NCBI RefSeq assembly: GCF_020829665.1
Contig: NZ_JAIVFT010000019.1
Coordinates: 96,750-160,749 of the forward strand
Source: Nostoc sp. CHAB 5824
GTDB taxonomy: Bacteria; Cyanobacteriota; Cyanobacteriia; Cyanobacteriales; Nostocaceae
Direction: 5' to 3'
Length of the DNA: 64,000 nt
Shown here: piece after piece, positions 29,069-38,125 of the stretch
Layout of the letters: each line of letters begins with the position of its first letter
Numbering within the stretch: the stretch's first letter is position 1
The notes under the pieces: generated by a model
The model's database searches: none
The model's input: the letters and a program-made list of their open reading frames with translations, nothing else
Told to the model about the DNA's origin: nothing
Position numbers and translations under genes: made by a program

Positions 29069-30526
29069 CTACCCCCTAGACTGAATTGCCTTAATTAAGT
29101 CATAAAAAGGTTGCCAATTATCTTCCTGAGCAATTGATTCCCAAATAGATTCAATTACAGGTCTTAATAATGCCGTTTTGGGATTATGAACAGCTAGAGT
29201 TTGGGCAATTACATCGATGCAATTGCGCTCCAAATCATTCAAAATTTTATGATACAATATGCACCAATCATCAAAAACTCCTGACGCACCCGGTACTGGC
29301 ACAATCTCTGAATTATTCATCACAAAACCTGGTTCATCTCGCCATTTCGATGAAAAAGTCCGAGCCATCTCATAAAAAAACTGGTGATAACCAACTTGGC
29401 TATCTTTCAAAAATTCAATCGTTAGATTCAATAATTCCCCAGCTTCTGGATGTGGTAAATCCTCAAAACCTAACTTTTTCAACATCAAACAACTGTATTC
29501 TGCTTGATAATACTCATCAAACATTGCTAATCCAACTTCCATTTCGCCTTGATCAATAATCGTTTTTAAAGGTTCCTGGAGCAGTTGTAGATTCAATTTG
29601 CAAATACCTGGTTGATTACCGTAACAGTAGCGTCCATAATAGTCAAAATATGCAGCTATAAAGGATGGGTTATAAGTCTGGATAAACGCGTAAGGGCCAT
29701 AGTCAAAACTCTCTCCCGTAATCGACATATTGTCAGTATTTAGGACTGCATGACAAAAGCCAGCCGCCATCCACTGCGCTGCTAGTTCTGCAATTCGTTT
29801 CACTAATTCGGCGTAAAACAAGGCATATTTATTTTGTTCAGCACTTAAGTGTCGATAATACTGCTCAATTACGTGGTCTAATAACTTCTTAGTTAAATCT
29901 GGACGCTGGAAATAGTGCAGTCGCTCAAAAGTGCCAAACCGAATATGAGAACTGCTCATTCTAATCATCACAGATGAACGGGTAGGCGAAGGTTCATCGC
30001 CCCGCCAGAGGGGTAAACCTGTTTCAATCATGCTCAGACAGCGCGAGGTACGTACACCCAATTGGTGTAGTGCTTCTGCAGCCAGAACTTCCCGCACCCC
30101 ACCTTTGAGCGTCAGCATACCATCGCCACCACGGGAGTAGGGCGTTCTCCCAGAACCTTTCGTGCCAAAATCGTACAATTCGCCATCAGTGGCGCGTACT
30201 TGCCCGTAGAGAAAGCCTCTACCATCACCCAACTGCCCGTTATATTCACCAAATTGATAGCCGTGGTAACGCAGCGCCAACAAGGGTTTACGCCCCTGAA
30301 ATTGACCAAAAGCTGTGATAAAATCTTCGTCTTTGACTTCTTGGGGGTCTAAACCCAAACGGGGTAATAGTGCGTCGTTACGCCAACGTAAAAGGTGTTG
30401 GGGAAATTCCGCTGCGGCAACCTCGTCGTAGTAGTCAGCGCCTAGAGATTCCAAAGCGCTTTCGTAGTTGAGCGAGAGAAAAGGATTGCTAGAATTTTTG
30501 TAGTTTGGAGTTTCAGCCAGAGTCAT
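29069..30526 (-). CDS. selO: SelO-family protein adenylyltransferase (YdiU/UPF0061)
   Basis: This 485-aa protein shows characteristic blocks: ALRYHGYQFGEYNGQLGDGRG near the N-terminus, LYDFGTKGSGRTPYSRGGDG, GVREVLAAEALHQLGV and HAVLNTDNMSITGESFDYGP. SelO is a pseudokinase-like enzyme that transfers AMP from ATP to Ser, Thr or Tyr of proteins. The NTDN segment with its Asp and Asn, and the DYGP motif, correspond to its metal-binding core. I chose the ATG at 30526 over a TTG three codons upstream. The C-terminus has no Sec/Cys extension of the mitochondrial type. It is monocistronic. Confidence 0.92.
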   Translation of the reverse strand: MTLAETPNYKNSSNPFLSLNYESALESLGADYYDEVAAAEFPQHLLRWRNDALLPRLGLDPQEVKDEDFITAFGQFQGRKPLLALRYHGYQFGEYNGQLGDGRGFLYGQVRATDGELYDFGTKGSGRTPYSRGGDGMLTLKGGVREVLAAEALHQLGVRTSRCLSMIETGLPLWRGDEPSPTRSSVMIRMSSSHIRFGTFERLHYFQRPDLTKKLLDHVIEQYYRHLSAEQNKYALFYAELVKRIAELAAQWMAAGFCHAVLNTDNMSITGESFDYGPYAFIQTYNPSFIAAYFDYYGRYCYGNQPGICKLNLQLLQEPLKTIIDQGEMEVGLAMFDEYYQAEYSCLMLKKLGFEDLPHPEAGELLNLTIEFLKDSQVGYHQFFYEMARTFSSKWRDEPGFVMNNSEIVPVPGASGVFDDWCILYHKILNDLERNCIDVIAQTLAVHNPKTALLRPVIESIWESIAQEDNWQPFYDLIKAIQSRG

Positions 30527-30648
30527 TACGAGCAAAGCTTAATTCATTCTTCCCTTAATACTACCTCTGGCTTTGGCATCAGCATAGACGCAAAAAGCGA
30601 CCCATATCTAAAATATGGCAGCGTCACCATCAAAATCTAGAGTGCATA

Positions 30649-31326
30649 ATGGATAAAGTTTTGCAATTAAAGAAAAAGTTAACTCAATTAGCTATTTTAG
30701 ACGCTACATTTGAGGTTTTTGGCTCAGAATCACACCAATATCAATTCAAACCTTGTTTGAGTAACAAAGATATTCAAGCGTTTGAATCTAGATACAATAT
30801 TACGCTACCAAGTGAATATCGAAACTTTCTCTTAGAAATTGGTAATGGTGGTGCAGGGCCAGGATACGGCTTATTTGGACTATCGGGAGTTGAATCTGAA
30901 AATGCCATTTCAGAAAAACTATACCCTAAGAACTACGAAATTCTCTCTAAACCATTTCCGTTGACAGAAGCATGGAATGATTTGGATTTAGTTGTCAAGA
31001 ATAATACGGGTTTGGTTACCAACAATGATAACTACTTCAACAATAAATTTATCCAAGGTACTCTCACCATTACAAATTATGGTTGTGGAATTTACGCAAT
31101 GTTAGTCATTACCGGGGATCAGTCAGGAAAAATCTGGATAGATGACCGTACTAATGATAATGGAATATATCCTGCTTCTTTGAGTTTTTGTCATGCTTTC
31201 CATGACATCAACCCTGATGATTTTCATTCAAATAGTGATGAGGAGCAGCTTTTGAGTTTTTATGATTGGTATGAAGACTGGCTTAACCGAAGTTTGGATC
31301 AAATCCGCCAGTCTTCTGAAACTTAA
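30649..31326 (+). CDS. SMI1/KNR4 (SUKH) family protein
   Basis: This 225-aa protein has a SUKH signature: LSNKDIQAFESRYNITLPSEYRNFLLEIGNGG at about 42-73, followed by GPGYGLFGL. Many bacterial SUKH proteins are immunity proteins against contact-dependent or polymorphic toxins, but others have housekeeping roles. No toxin gene is adjacent, so an immunity role is not supported by context. The protein is soluble and acidic and has no signal peptide. Confidence 0.85.
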   Translation: MDKVLQLKKKLTQLAILDATFEVFGSESHQYQFKPCLSNKDIQAFESRYNITLPSEYRNFLLEIGNGGAGPGYGLFGLSGVESENAISEKLYPKNYEILSKPFPLTEAWNDLDLVVKNNTGLVTNNDNYFNNKFIQGTLTITNYGCGIYAMLVITGDQSGKIWIDDRTNDNGIYPASLSFCHAFHDINPDDFHSNSDEEQLLSFYDWYEDWLNRSLDQIRQSSET

Positions 31327-31349
31327 GCTTAATTAAATAAAACTGAGTT

Positions 31350-31805
31350 TTATTTTTTAATTGGTTGTGATATTGGTGCAGTAACTCCTACTGAATTTGA
31401 TGTTGCTTGTGATGGCTGTGAAGAGAAAATTTGTTTCACTTGCTGGTTATAAGTTTGCAAAATTAATTGAACCTGTTTCTGTTGTTCTTGATTCAGAACC
31501 AAAGATTTTAACACTGTTCTGATTCTCTGACGGGATTGCAGCGCTGCCTTAAACTTAGTAGTTTGGGACGGGTTTAATAGAGCCTCAATATCTTTATCTC
31601 TTTGCTGACGAGCCACTTTAATTTGTAAACGCTGTTGCTTTGTGAATTTGATTGGCTGGTGTGATGCAGGACTAGTTTGAGTTTTTAAGACTGGTGTACT
31701 GACGAGATTTGGAACTGGTGATGCTAAGACAACTGCGTGTGAGATCTTAGCAAAAGCGAAGATAGTAGGAAAGATAGACAAGCGTTTTATAAAATTAATG
31801 TGCAT
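31350..31805 (-). CDS. Small secreted helical protein, Spy/CpxP-like
   Basis: I place the start at the ATG at 31805 because a G-rich run lies about 10 nt before it. The frame is open seven codons further upstream. The 151-aa protein starts with a signal peptide (MHINFIKRLSIFPTIFAFAKISHA), has a Pro/Ser/Thr-rich linker and then a helical domain at about 60-125 (QQRLQIKVARQQRDKDIEALL, then VLKSLVLNQEQQKQVQLILQ). This arrangement resembles periplasmic Spy/CpxP chaperones, but the LTxxQ motif is only loosely present (LNQEQ, LNPSQ). Function as an envelope stress chaperone is inference. It converges on the SUKH gene. Confidence 0.65.
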   Translation of the reverse strand: MHINFIKRLSIFPTIFAFAKISHAVVLASPVPNLVSTPVLKTQTSPASHQPIKFTKQQRLQIKVARQQRDKDIEALLNPSQTTKFKAALQSRQRIRTVLKSLVLNQEQQKQVQLILQTYNQQVKQIFSSQPSQATSNSVGVTAPISQPIKK

Positions 31806-32174
31806 TTTGAAAAACCCCCCAATCATTTAATAGAATTAGGCACATCGGCTTAAGCAAACCTTGATAACTGAGCCGAGGAACGAACGAATATTACTATTGC
31901 ATTTGCTTGTGGAGTTGTTGTGTATTTATTATGAATTTGCTATGAATTTGTAGATGTTTACAACTGATATCTCAAATTCATTAAAACTAAGCTTTTGTAT
32001 TATTATCAATAACTGGAGAGTGGACAAGGATCAGAAAGTCAAAATAATAGTTTTTTTGGGTTAAAATAAGCATTGTCCACTCTCCAATAATTGCCTAATT
32101 TGCGTTTATAACTAGTATTTATAAATCAGTAAATTTCCAATTATTATATTAAATAAAATTTTACTCAGCCTTTT
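31806..32174. other. AT-rich spacer, no gene seen
   Basis: 369 bp upstream of the Spy-like gene. TCCACTCTCCA occurs at 32077-32087 and TGGAGAGTGGA at 32013-32023, an inverted pair about 50 bp apart that may form a large stem-loop. Confidence 0.5.
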
Positions 32175-32750
32175 TTAAAATTTAGGTGCTTGCCAATTAG
32201 AATTGATAAGACTTGTGATAATATGATCTTCCCATTGACCATTAATTAACAAATAGTCTCTAGCATATCCTTCAATGACAAAACCAAGTCTTTTTAGGAC
32301 ATTGCCACTGCGTCGATTGTGAGGCATATAATTAGCCATGACTCGGTGAAAATTTAACTCTTGAAAGAGATATAAAATTGCCGCTTTTAGCCCTTCTGTC
32401 ATATATCCTTTACCTTGTTTACTTTCAGCGAGGCTATATCCCACGTAGCAAAAATGAGCGGCTCCTCGGACAAAATTACTAAAATTTATAGTTCCAATAA
32501 TTACAGTTGGATTGTTTTTGGTAAAAATAAATAGCTTTAACGATTGACCATTAATAAATTCCAGAAAATTGTTCTCTATCTGATATTGCCAATACTCTTG
32601 AGTGAAAAAACCATCAGCCCAAAGAGGGTAAAATGGAGTGAGATAGGTTTTGTTATGAATGAAGTATTTGAGAATTTGGGGTATATCTTCATGGATAGCC
32701 GCTCGTAAGAACAGGCGATCGCTTGTAATTAGTGGCAGTTCTGATATCAT
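32175..32750 (-). CDS. GNAT acetyltransferase (RimJ/RimL-like)
   Basis: This 191-aa protein is a single GNAT domain of the RimJ/RimL type. Features are LITSDRLFLRAAIHEDIPQI at the start, a beta bulge region GYSLAESKQGKGYMTEGL containing the acetyl-CoA loop Q-G-K-G-Y (about 112-116), and LNFHRVMANYMPHNRRSGNVLKRLGF with the Asn-Ser/Gly-x-x-hydrophobic motif. Family members acetylate N-termini of ribosomal proteins, tRNA-linked molecules or small amines. The substrate is unknown. It is monocistronic. Confidence 0.9.
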   Translation of the reverse strand: MISELPLITSDRLFLRAAIHEDIPQILKYFIHNKTYLTPFYPLWADGFFTQEYWQYQIENNFLEFINGQSLKLFIFTKNNPTVIIGTINFSNFVRGAAHFCYVGYSLAESKQGKGYMTEGLKAAILYLFQELNFHRVMANYMPHNRRSGNVLKRLGFVIEGYARDYLLINGQWEDHIITSLINSNWQAPKF

Positions 32751-33143
32751 AAATTACTTAATCGACGGGATCTTTTCCCAGAACATTCTCTAGATTTTGT
32801 AAATTCTCTCATACCGTGGTTTAGCAGCAGCGAGATGAGCTGTATTATTATGTTCCAATTTGGATAATCAGTGGTGTAGGTATGGGTTCTTTGCCAAAAA
32901 CACCATGCTTTCGCTTTACTTGCAACAGATAGGGTGAGTATTTTGGTGTGAATCTGCCATTAAACCAAAATCTTGATAAGCTGATGTCTAATATCTAGAG
33001 CGAAAGGATTGAGAGCCAATGGGTGATAAAGCACAGTACATGGCATAACTTCGATAAAATCGCTTTGCCCAAACGCTGTACCGCAGGAGATTCAACCAAA
33101 AGACAGCTCAAGATTTAACCCAGTCTACAAGAAGGATAGTGAT
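32751..33143. other. 393-bp spacer upstream of bioB
   Basis: I see no supported ORF. It holds the divergent promoters of the acetyltransferase and bioB. No biotin operator could be identified. Confidence 0.4.
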
Positions 33144-34151
33144 GTGGTGGGAATACGCTACGATTGGCAGGAATTAGAAATTCGGGCGATATACAACACG
33201 CCATTGCTAGAGCTTATTTATCAAGCTGCTAGCGTGCATCGCCAATATCATGACCCAACAAAAATACAAGTTTGTAAGCTCATATCTATTAAAACGGGAG
33301 GTTGTCCAGAAGATTGTAGCTACTGTGCCCAATCTTCCCGCTATAAAACAGAGGTAAAGGCGCAAGCACTTATAGAAAAAGAAACAGTAGTTAGCATCGC
33401 CCAGAAAGCGAAAGAAACTGGTGTTAGTCGCATCTGCATGGGTGCTGCTTGGCGGGAAGTGCGGGATAACTCACAATTTGAGGAAGTCCTGGAGATGGTC
33501 AAGGATGTGACCGCAATGGGTTTAGAAGTATGCTGCACTCTGGGTATGTTGACAGCAAATCAGGCTAGGAAATTGGAAGAAGCGGGACTTTACGCCTACA
33601 ACCATAACTTAGATACCTCGCAGGAATATTACAGCACAATTATTACCACGAGAACTTATAGCGATCGCTTGAATACAATTGAGAATGTCCGTCAGACAAA
33701 TGTTACTGTATGTTCTGGCGGTATCTTGGGTTTGGGCGAAACTGTCGATGACCGTGTTGGTATGTTACAAACTCTGGCAAACTTACATCCGCATCCAGAG
33801 TCAGTGCCAATTAATATTCTTTCACAAGTACCAGGCACACCCTTAGAAAATCAGCCTGATGTCCCCATTTGGGATATTGTCCGGATGATTGCCACAGCCA
33901 GGATTTTAATGCCAGCTTCCGATGTGCGTCTTAGTGCCGGTAGGGCTAGACTTTCTCAAGTAGAACAAGCTTTTTGCTTTATGGCAGGAGCCAATTCTAT
34001 CTTTTCCAGCGACGACAACAAAATGTTGACGGTGACAACTCCTTGTCCAGATTATGATAGCGATCGAGAAATGCTAAATTTACTTGGTTTGGGAATGCGT
34101 CCGCCTTCCCAGAGACAGGAGAAAGTAGCAAGTCCGGCTGTTGTAGGATAA
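33144..34151 (+). CDS. bioB: Biotin synthase
   Basis: This 335-aa radical SAM enzyme inserts sulfur into dethiobiotin, the last step of biotin synthesis. The radical SAM cluster motif is GGCPEDCSYCAQSSRY (Cys54, Cys58, Cys61). Further family blocks are RICMGAAWREVRD, YNHNLDTSQEYYSTI, SGGILGLGE and SAGRARLSQ. The start is GTG at 33144, with GAAGGA 7 nt upstream. An overlapping ATG two bases earlier is in another frame. Length matches bacterial BioB. No other biotin genes are adjacent. Confidence 0.97.
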   Translation: MVGIRYDWQELEIRAIYNTPLLELIYQAASVHRQYHDPTKIQVCKLISIKTGGCPEDCSYCAQSSRYKTEVKAQALIEKETVVSIAQKAKETGVSRICMGAAWREVRDNSQFEEVLEMVKDVTAMGLEVCCTLGMLTANQARKLEEAGLYAYNHNLDTSQEYYSTIITTRTYSDRLNTIENVRQTNVTVCSGGILGLGETVDDRVGMLQTLANLHPHPESVPINILSQVPGTPLENQPDVPIWDIVRMIATARILMPASDVRLSAGRARLSQVEQAFCFMAGANSIFSSDDNKMLTVTTPCPDYDSDREMLNLLGLGMRPPSQRQEKVASPAVVG

Positions 34152-34156
34152 ATATT

Positions 34157-34222
34157 TTTTTGTAGGATGGGCGTCTCGCCCGTCCTTAGTAAACTCAGAG
34201 CAGGCAAGATGCCCGCCCCACA
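34157..34222. repeat. Paired hairpin dispersed repeat after bioB
   Basis: GGACGGGCGAGACGCCCATCC (read on the minus strand in part) and a second G/C-rich hairpin GGCAAGATGCCCGCC lie side by side. They probably serve as transcription end between convergent bioB and petL. Confidence 0.55.
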
Positions 34223-34232
34223 AGAGTTTTGG

Positions 34233-34328
34233 TTAAATTATTTTGGCAGTCCGCAGACCGAACAGCAGACCGACAGCCAAACCAAAGAATAAAGCTAAAA
34301 AGCCAATGTAAGATACAATCGCAAACAT
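34233..34328 (-). CDS. petL: Cytochrome b6f complex subunit PetL
   Basis: This 31-residue protein, MFAIVSYIGFLALFFGLAVG and then LLFGLRTAKII, is one membrane helix with a short basic end. It matches the family pattern of cyanobacterial PetL in length, in the AYIGFLALF-like core and in the GLRxxKI ending. PetL stabilises the b6f complex in thylakoids. It was found by reading the reverse strand and is too short for standard ORF thresholds. GGAGAAAAATAA precedes the ATG. Confidence 0.85.
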   Translation of the reverse strand: MFAIVSYIGFLALFFGLAVGLLFGLRTAKII

Positions 34329-34522
34329 TTATTTTTCTCCACAATACTTCCTAAGTCTATTGAATCATTAGTCATTGGTCATTGGTCATTTGTCATTGGG
34401 CATGGGGCATTGGTCAATTTCTTCCCCTGCTCCCTTATCCCCCTCATCCTCCTCATCTCCTCACTCCCCACTCCCAGATTGCGATAGAATACAGCCCACG
34501 GGCGCTTGTTAGGGGTTGGGTA

Positions 34523-35635
34523 ATGACTTCTGTAATTAATGTAAATTTATCAGAGCAGTCTTATGAGATTGCGATACCTGCGGTGAACTACGCTAACGCA
34601 CCTTCGAGTTTAGATCAACTTGGTCAGCAGATGGCCAGTCTCAAGCTAGGCAAGAAGGTATTGCTAGTTTCTAATCCGACGATTTTTAAGCATTTTGGCG
34701 AAAGAGCGATTTCATCCCTAAAATCTGCTGGATTTGAAGTTGCTAGCTGCACTCTACCACCTGGTGAACGCTACAAAACCCTCAATTCCATCCAAAAACT
34801 CTACGATATTGCCTTAGAAAACCGCCTAGAACGTTCTTCGACTATGGTGGCTTTAGGAGGAGGTGTGATTGGTGATATGACTGGCTTTGCAGCCGCAACT
34901 TGGCTGCGCGGCATTAATGTTGTCCAAGTGCCTACCACACTCTTGGCAATGGTGGATTCGGCAATTGGTGGCAAAACTGGCGTAAATCATCCTCACGGCA
35001 AAAACTTGATTGGGGCATTCCATCAACCGCGCTTGGTTGTGATTGACCCAGATGTGTTAAAAACCCTTCCTATGCGCGAGTTTCGGGCAGGAATGGCAGA
35101 AGTTATTAAATATGGTGTGATTTGGGATGCCGAATTGTTTGCCCAATTGGAAGCAAGTAAACGCCTCGACCAACTCCGCTATGTAAAACCTGACCTGATA
35201 CATTACATATTAATGCGCTCTTGTCAAGCTAAAGCTGATGTTGTTAGCAAAGATGAAAAAGAAGGCGGATTACGGGCGATTCTCAACTATGGACATACCA
35301 TCGGTCATGCAGTGGAAAGTTTGACTGGTTATCGTCTAGTAAATCACGGTGAAGCGGTGGCCATTGGTATGGTGGCAGCCGGTCAAATTGCTGTGGAATT
35401 GGGAATGTGGCAAAATGTTGACACGGAACGTCAAAATGCTTTAATTCAAAAAACGGGTTTACCGACTCAGTTACCAACTGGAGTAGATATTGAAGCAATT
35501 ATTGAGGCGTTGCAGTTAGATAAGAAAGTCAAAGCAGGGAAAGTGCGGTTTGTTTTACCAACAGAGATTGGTGTAGTAACAGTTACCGATGAAGTGCCAT
35601 CAGATATCATTCGACAAGTGTTGCGGGGAATGTGA
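34523..35635 (+). CDS. aroB: 3-dehydroquinate synthase
   Basis: This 370-aa enzyme turns DAHP into 3-dehydroquinate in the shikimate pathway. Blocks are VALGGGVIGDMTGFAAATWLRG (NAD binding), VPTTLLAMVDSAIGGKTGVN, NLIGAFHQP, EVIKYGVIWD, RAILNYGHTIGHA and NHGEAVAIGM. I chose the ATG at 34523, preceded by AGGGG. The frame stays open a further 47 codons upstream to 34382, but that part is a low-complexity dispersed repeat (Pro/His-rich if translated) and not family-like. Confidence 0.97.
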   Translation: MTSVINVNLSEQSYEIAIPAVNYANAPSSLDQLGQQMASLKLGKKVLLVSNPTIFKHFGERAISSLKSAGFEVASCTLPPGERYKTLNSIQKLYDIALENRLERSSTMVALGGGVIGDMTGFAAATWLRGINVVQVPTTLLAMVDSAIGGKTGVNHPHGKNLIGAFHQPRLVVIDPDVLKTLPMREFRAGMAEVIKYGVIWDAELFAQLEASKRLDQLRYVKPDLIHYILMRSCQAKADVVSKDEKEGGLRAILNYGHTIGHAVESLTGYRLVNHGEAVAIGMVAAGQIAVELGMWQNVDTERQNALIQKTGLPTQLPTGVDIEAIIEALQLDKKVKAGKVRFVLPTEIGVVTVTDEVPSDIIRQVLRGM

Positions 35636-35729
35636 AGGATTTAAAGAAGAATTCAGGAGTCAGAATTCAGAAGTCAGAATAAAAATTAGTTGCTCTGTCC
35701 TTCAATTACGAATTACGAATTAATGAGCC

Positions 35730-36308
35730 ATGATACTCCAAGCTAAAAATCAATTAACCTTGCAAGAGTTCTTAAATCTTCCAACAGGTGAGGGAGATGT
35801 AACTTATGAGCTTGTTGATGGTCAAGCAATTCCTAAAATGTCACCAAAGTTTTTTCACGCAAAACTTACCCGTGTCCTTCTCAATTTGATTGAGCAATCG
35901 CGTGAAGGAAAAGGAGAAGTTTGCCCGGAATGGGCTGTTGCATTAACCCGTCGGGGGCGAGATTGGATGCCAATTCCAGATATTTTGTACATTTCTTATG
36001 AACGTTTACCTGCCAACTGGGATGAAAACGAAGCTTGTCCTGTTCCTCCTGATTTGGTGATTGAGATTATTTCACCAGGACAAACCTTTGGACAAATGGC
36101 AGCTAAAGCCAAAGACTATTTAGATGCTAAGGTGCTGCGGGTGTGGGTATTAGATAGTAAAGCCAGAAGCATTACTGTTTTTTATCCAGATGCAGCACCA
36201 CAAACTTATATGGGAGAAGAATTACTCAAGGATTCTTTATTTGAGGGATTGGAATTTACTGTTGAGCAGGTATTTCAAAAGGCGAAAATACCATTAGATA
36301 CCAAATAG
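35730..36308 (+). CDS. Uma2-family protein (DUF820, PD-(D/E)XK-like)
   Basis: This 192-aa protein starts with TLQEFLNLPTGEGDVTYELVDGQ and has the nuclease-like core RGRDWMPIPDILYIS, CPVPPDLVIEIISPGQ and AKDYLDAKVLRVWVLD. Here Asp, Glu and Lys in order form the PD-(D/E)XK-type site. Uma2 proteins are strongly expanded in cyanobacteria. Their biological role is not settled, though they are annotated as putative endonucleases. The gene is 94 bp after aroB in the same direction. Confidence 0.88.
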   Translation: MILQAKNQLTLQEFLNLPTGEGDVTYELVDGQAIPKMSPKFFHAKLTRVLLNLIEQSREGKGEVCPEWAVALTRRGRDWMPIPDILYISYERLPANWDENEACPVPPDLVIEIISPGQTFGQMAAKAKDYLDAKVLRVWVLDSKARSITVFYPDAAPQTYMGEELLKDSLFEGLEFTVEQVFQKAKIPLDTK

Positions 36309-36394
36309 CACAATTTTCTTCATCTCAACGTCCATCGAAATTTCAATTGGCGGCTTTTGCTACTCAAATTTTTATATCTTTAGTCAGCAACGCC

Positions 36395-36709
36395 CTATTT
36401 TTGAAACTGCGGTTCTTTCTGCGGTTGCTGCTGGCTATTTGTTGGTTGCAATTTTTGAAATAAAGCTGGTGGCGTAGCTTTGCGAAATGCACCGCAGTAG
36501 TGCATAGTCATAACTGCTTTAAAAGCCCAATGGTCTGCTGGCACATCACTAAAGGGATTTGGTAAAGTTTCTGCTTGATTTTGGACACAAGCATTCAAAA
36601 CTTGATTCGATTTTGCTGGAGTGTCGGTAGTAGGTTCTTGAGATTTAACAGGAGTAACAAAGCTAGTAGTAGCTAGCACTACGACTGTTGCCAGAATTTT
36701 GTAATTCAT
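36395..36709 (-). CDS. Secreted protein with partial SLH-like segment
   Basis: This 104-aa protein has a signal peptide (MNYKILATVVVLATTSFVTPVKS). Residues about 50-78 read NPFSDVPADHWAFKAVMTMHYCGAFR, which is the first half of an S-layer homology repeat (F-x-D-V-x-x-x-H-W-A). The tail is Gln/Pro-rich. Two Cys residues (in LNACVQ and MHYCGA) could form a disulfide. SLH domains bind peptidoglycan-linked polymers. One incomplete repeat may only bind weakly. Confidence 0.7.
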   Translation of the reverse strand: MNYKILATVVVLATTSFVTPVKSQEPTTDTPAKSNQVLNACVQNQAETLPNPFSDVPADHWAFKAVMTMHYCGAFRKATPPALFQKLQPTNSQQQPQKEPQFQK

Positions 36710-36791
36710 AATTTGAGTGTTCTAGGGCTAAAAGTCTACCCTATCTTAGTTCCCAGGCTGTTGCCCAGGAACTAGAATAATCTTGCTGAGA

Positions 36792-36929
36792 TTAAGCGTT
36801 AGAAAACATTGTAAGCATTACTAATAGAACAACTAATGCAGTGATCCAAAGGGCTAACGATCCCCAGCTAACTGAATCTTTTTGTACTTTTTGCCAGAAA
36901 TTGGTGACTAAGTTATTCCGAATTGCCAT
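36792..36929 (-). CDS. Small single-helix membrane protein, 45 aa
   Basis: Found by reading the reverse strand. The ATG is preceded by GGAGG at 7 nt. It begins MAIRNNLVTNFWQKVQKDSV, a polar, mildly basic start, and then SWGSLALWITALVVLLVMLTMFSNA, one membrane helix. Such small proteins are often accessory subunits of photosynthetic, NDH or oxidase complexes, but the sequence matches none I know. It lies 82 bp upstream of the SLH-like gene on the same strand. Confidence 0.55.
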   Translation of the reverse strand: MAIRNNLVTNFWQKVQKDSVSWGSLALWITALVVLLVMLTMFSNA

Positions 36930-37505
36930 TTTATAACCTCCAATTTTTATCAAACTTGTACTGACTCAATGCAGGCTAAATGCATTGAGTAAAAAAAGTT
37001 CATCTTTGGGAGTATCAGTCTTGATTTGCTGATTCTCACAGACTAACCGACAGAGATTTAAATTAATCGATCGAGCGATGTCTACAACGGTCTACGCCTA
37101 CGCGAATGCCCGTGTCTTAACCAACGCATTATCAATCTAAAAACCAAACAAAAATTTACAAAAATATATTTATCGATGCTTAATTTTATTTTCCCATACG
37201 TAACGGTTTACACTCCGAAGTTTGCCAATTTTGAGAGAATTCTTAACGTTGTCTTAACTAGTATAAAAATCCGTTTTTAAAATCACAAACTACTTAAATA
37301 GTGATTATGTTTAACTTTGACTCGTGATTTATCTAGACTTGAAAATAGACACAATTAAGCTATTACGCTTTTAAATTACACAGTCACTTCTTAAGTTCGT
37401 TGACCGCTGACGGTTAACTCTCAACTGTCAACAGTCAACAGCCAACACGAAAAGATGTACAAGTTAAATGCGCGACAGCTTAACAGTGAAATTGGCAGGT
37501 AAATA
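36930..37505. other. Spacer with a REP-like repeat
   Basis: 576 bp without a supported gene. At 37075-37103 is a copy of the dispersed GCGATGTCTACnACGG-type repeat. At 37405-37447 runs of CTGTCAACAGTCAACAG form short tandem repeats. Confidence 0.5.
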
Positions 37506-37745
37506 ATGGTGCAACAAATAAGACACAATGAACCACAATATATCTGTATCATTCCAGTTGAGAGAATTACAGCTAATCAAGACGAAGAAATCATGACCTT
37601 TGGTGTATCTGTCGACGATGCAAAAAGACGAGGCGAGGAATTGTTAGCATCTACCTATGGTTGTAATCAATCGCAAATTTTAGAATTGATGCAACAAGCA
37701 CGAATTGAACCCATAGCTCAGTGGTGTGCCCCTAAAGAGGGTTAA
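37506..37745 (+). CDS. Conserved-looking 79-aa protein, unknown function
   Basis: This is a soluble protein with a mixed beta-alpha look: YICIIPVERI and MTFGVSVDDAKRRGEELLA, then a helical end with a Cys in YGCNQ and one in QWCAPKE. The start ATG follows GGCAGGTAA. I do not recognise the family. Codon use and length make it a plausible gene. It lies 17 bp upstream of the remnant described next. Confidence 0.6.
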   Translation: MVQQIRHNEPQYICIIPVERITANQDEEIMTFGVSVDDAKRRGEELLASTYGCNQSQILELMQQARIEPIAQWCAPKEG

Positions 37746-37762
37746 ACCTAGTTATAACGGTC

Positions 37763-38040
37763 TTGGCAACTTTTTCGCGCCGCCGTCGCTCTTGGGCAGA
37801 GCCATATAAAATCAAGGTGGTTGAGCGATTAAAAATTACTACTCGCGCTGAACGCAAACAGGCAATGTCTACGACGGGCTATGACGCTCCTGCGTCGCTC
37901 TAAGCGAAGCCATGCCGCAGGCTTTACGCTACGCTATCGGCGTCGCACAAGCTGGTTACAATACTTTTCTACTACGTTCTGAAGATGTACACATTGATTT
38001 ACGAGCCAAAGTATCTCCCCTTCTTTTAAGCAAGGTTTGA
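37763..38040 (+). pseudogene. Remnant of a tryptophanase/tyrosine phenol-lyase-like gene
   Basis: A TTG at 37763 opens a frame reading ATFSRRRRSWAEPYKIKVVE, then RLKITTRAERKQA. After a 77-bp interruption containing a stop, the same frame resumes as AQAGYNTFLLRSEDVHIDL and then diverges and stops at 38040. Both pieces match the N-terminus of beta-eliminating lyases (EPxKIKxVE, TTRxERExA, AGYNxFLLxSEDVxIDLLTDSGT). The catalytic part is missing. The gene has therefore been broken by a repeat insertion and lost its remainder. Confidence 0.8.
37868..37944. repeat. REP-like repeat inserted into the lyase remnant
   Basis: About 77 bp begins with TCTACGACGGGCTATGACGC and contains GCTCTAAGCGAAGCC and GCAGGCTTTACGCTACGC. 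It belongs to the dispersed family also at 37075, 43001, 60482 and 62453. The frame is the same on both sides. Confidence 0.75.
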
Positions 38041-38125
38041 ATTACTTTAGAGGTAGTAAAGGCACTGAAATGGAAAAACTAATATAGAGAAGTATAAAAA
38101 ACAGCGCCGCACTACCAACTAAACT

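Noticed and set aside
34382..34522. N-terminal extension of AroB by 47 codons
   Set aside because: It is a low-complexity dispersed repeat, and an ATG with AGGGG at 34523 fits the family start.
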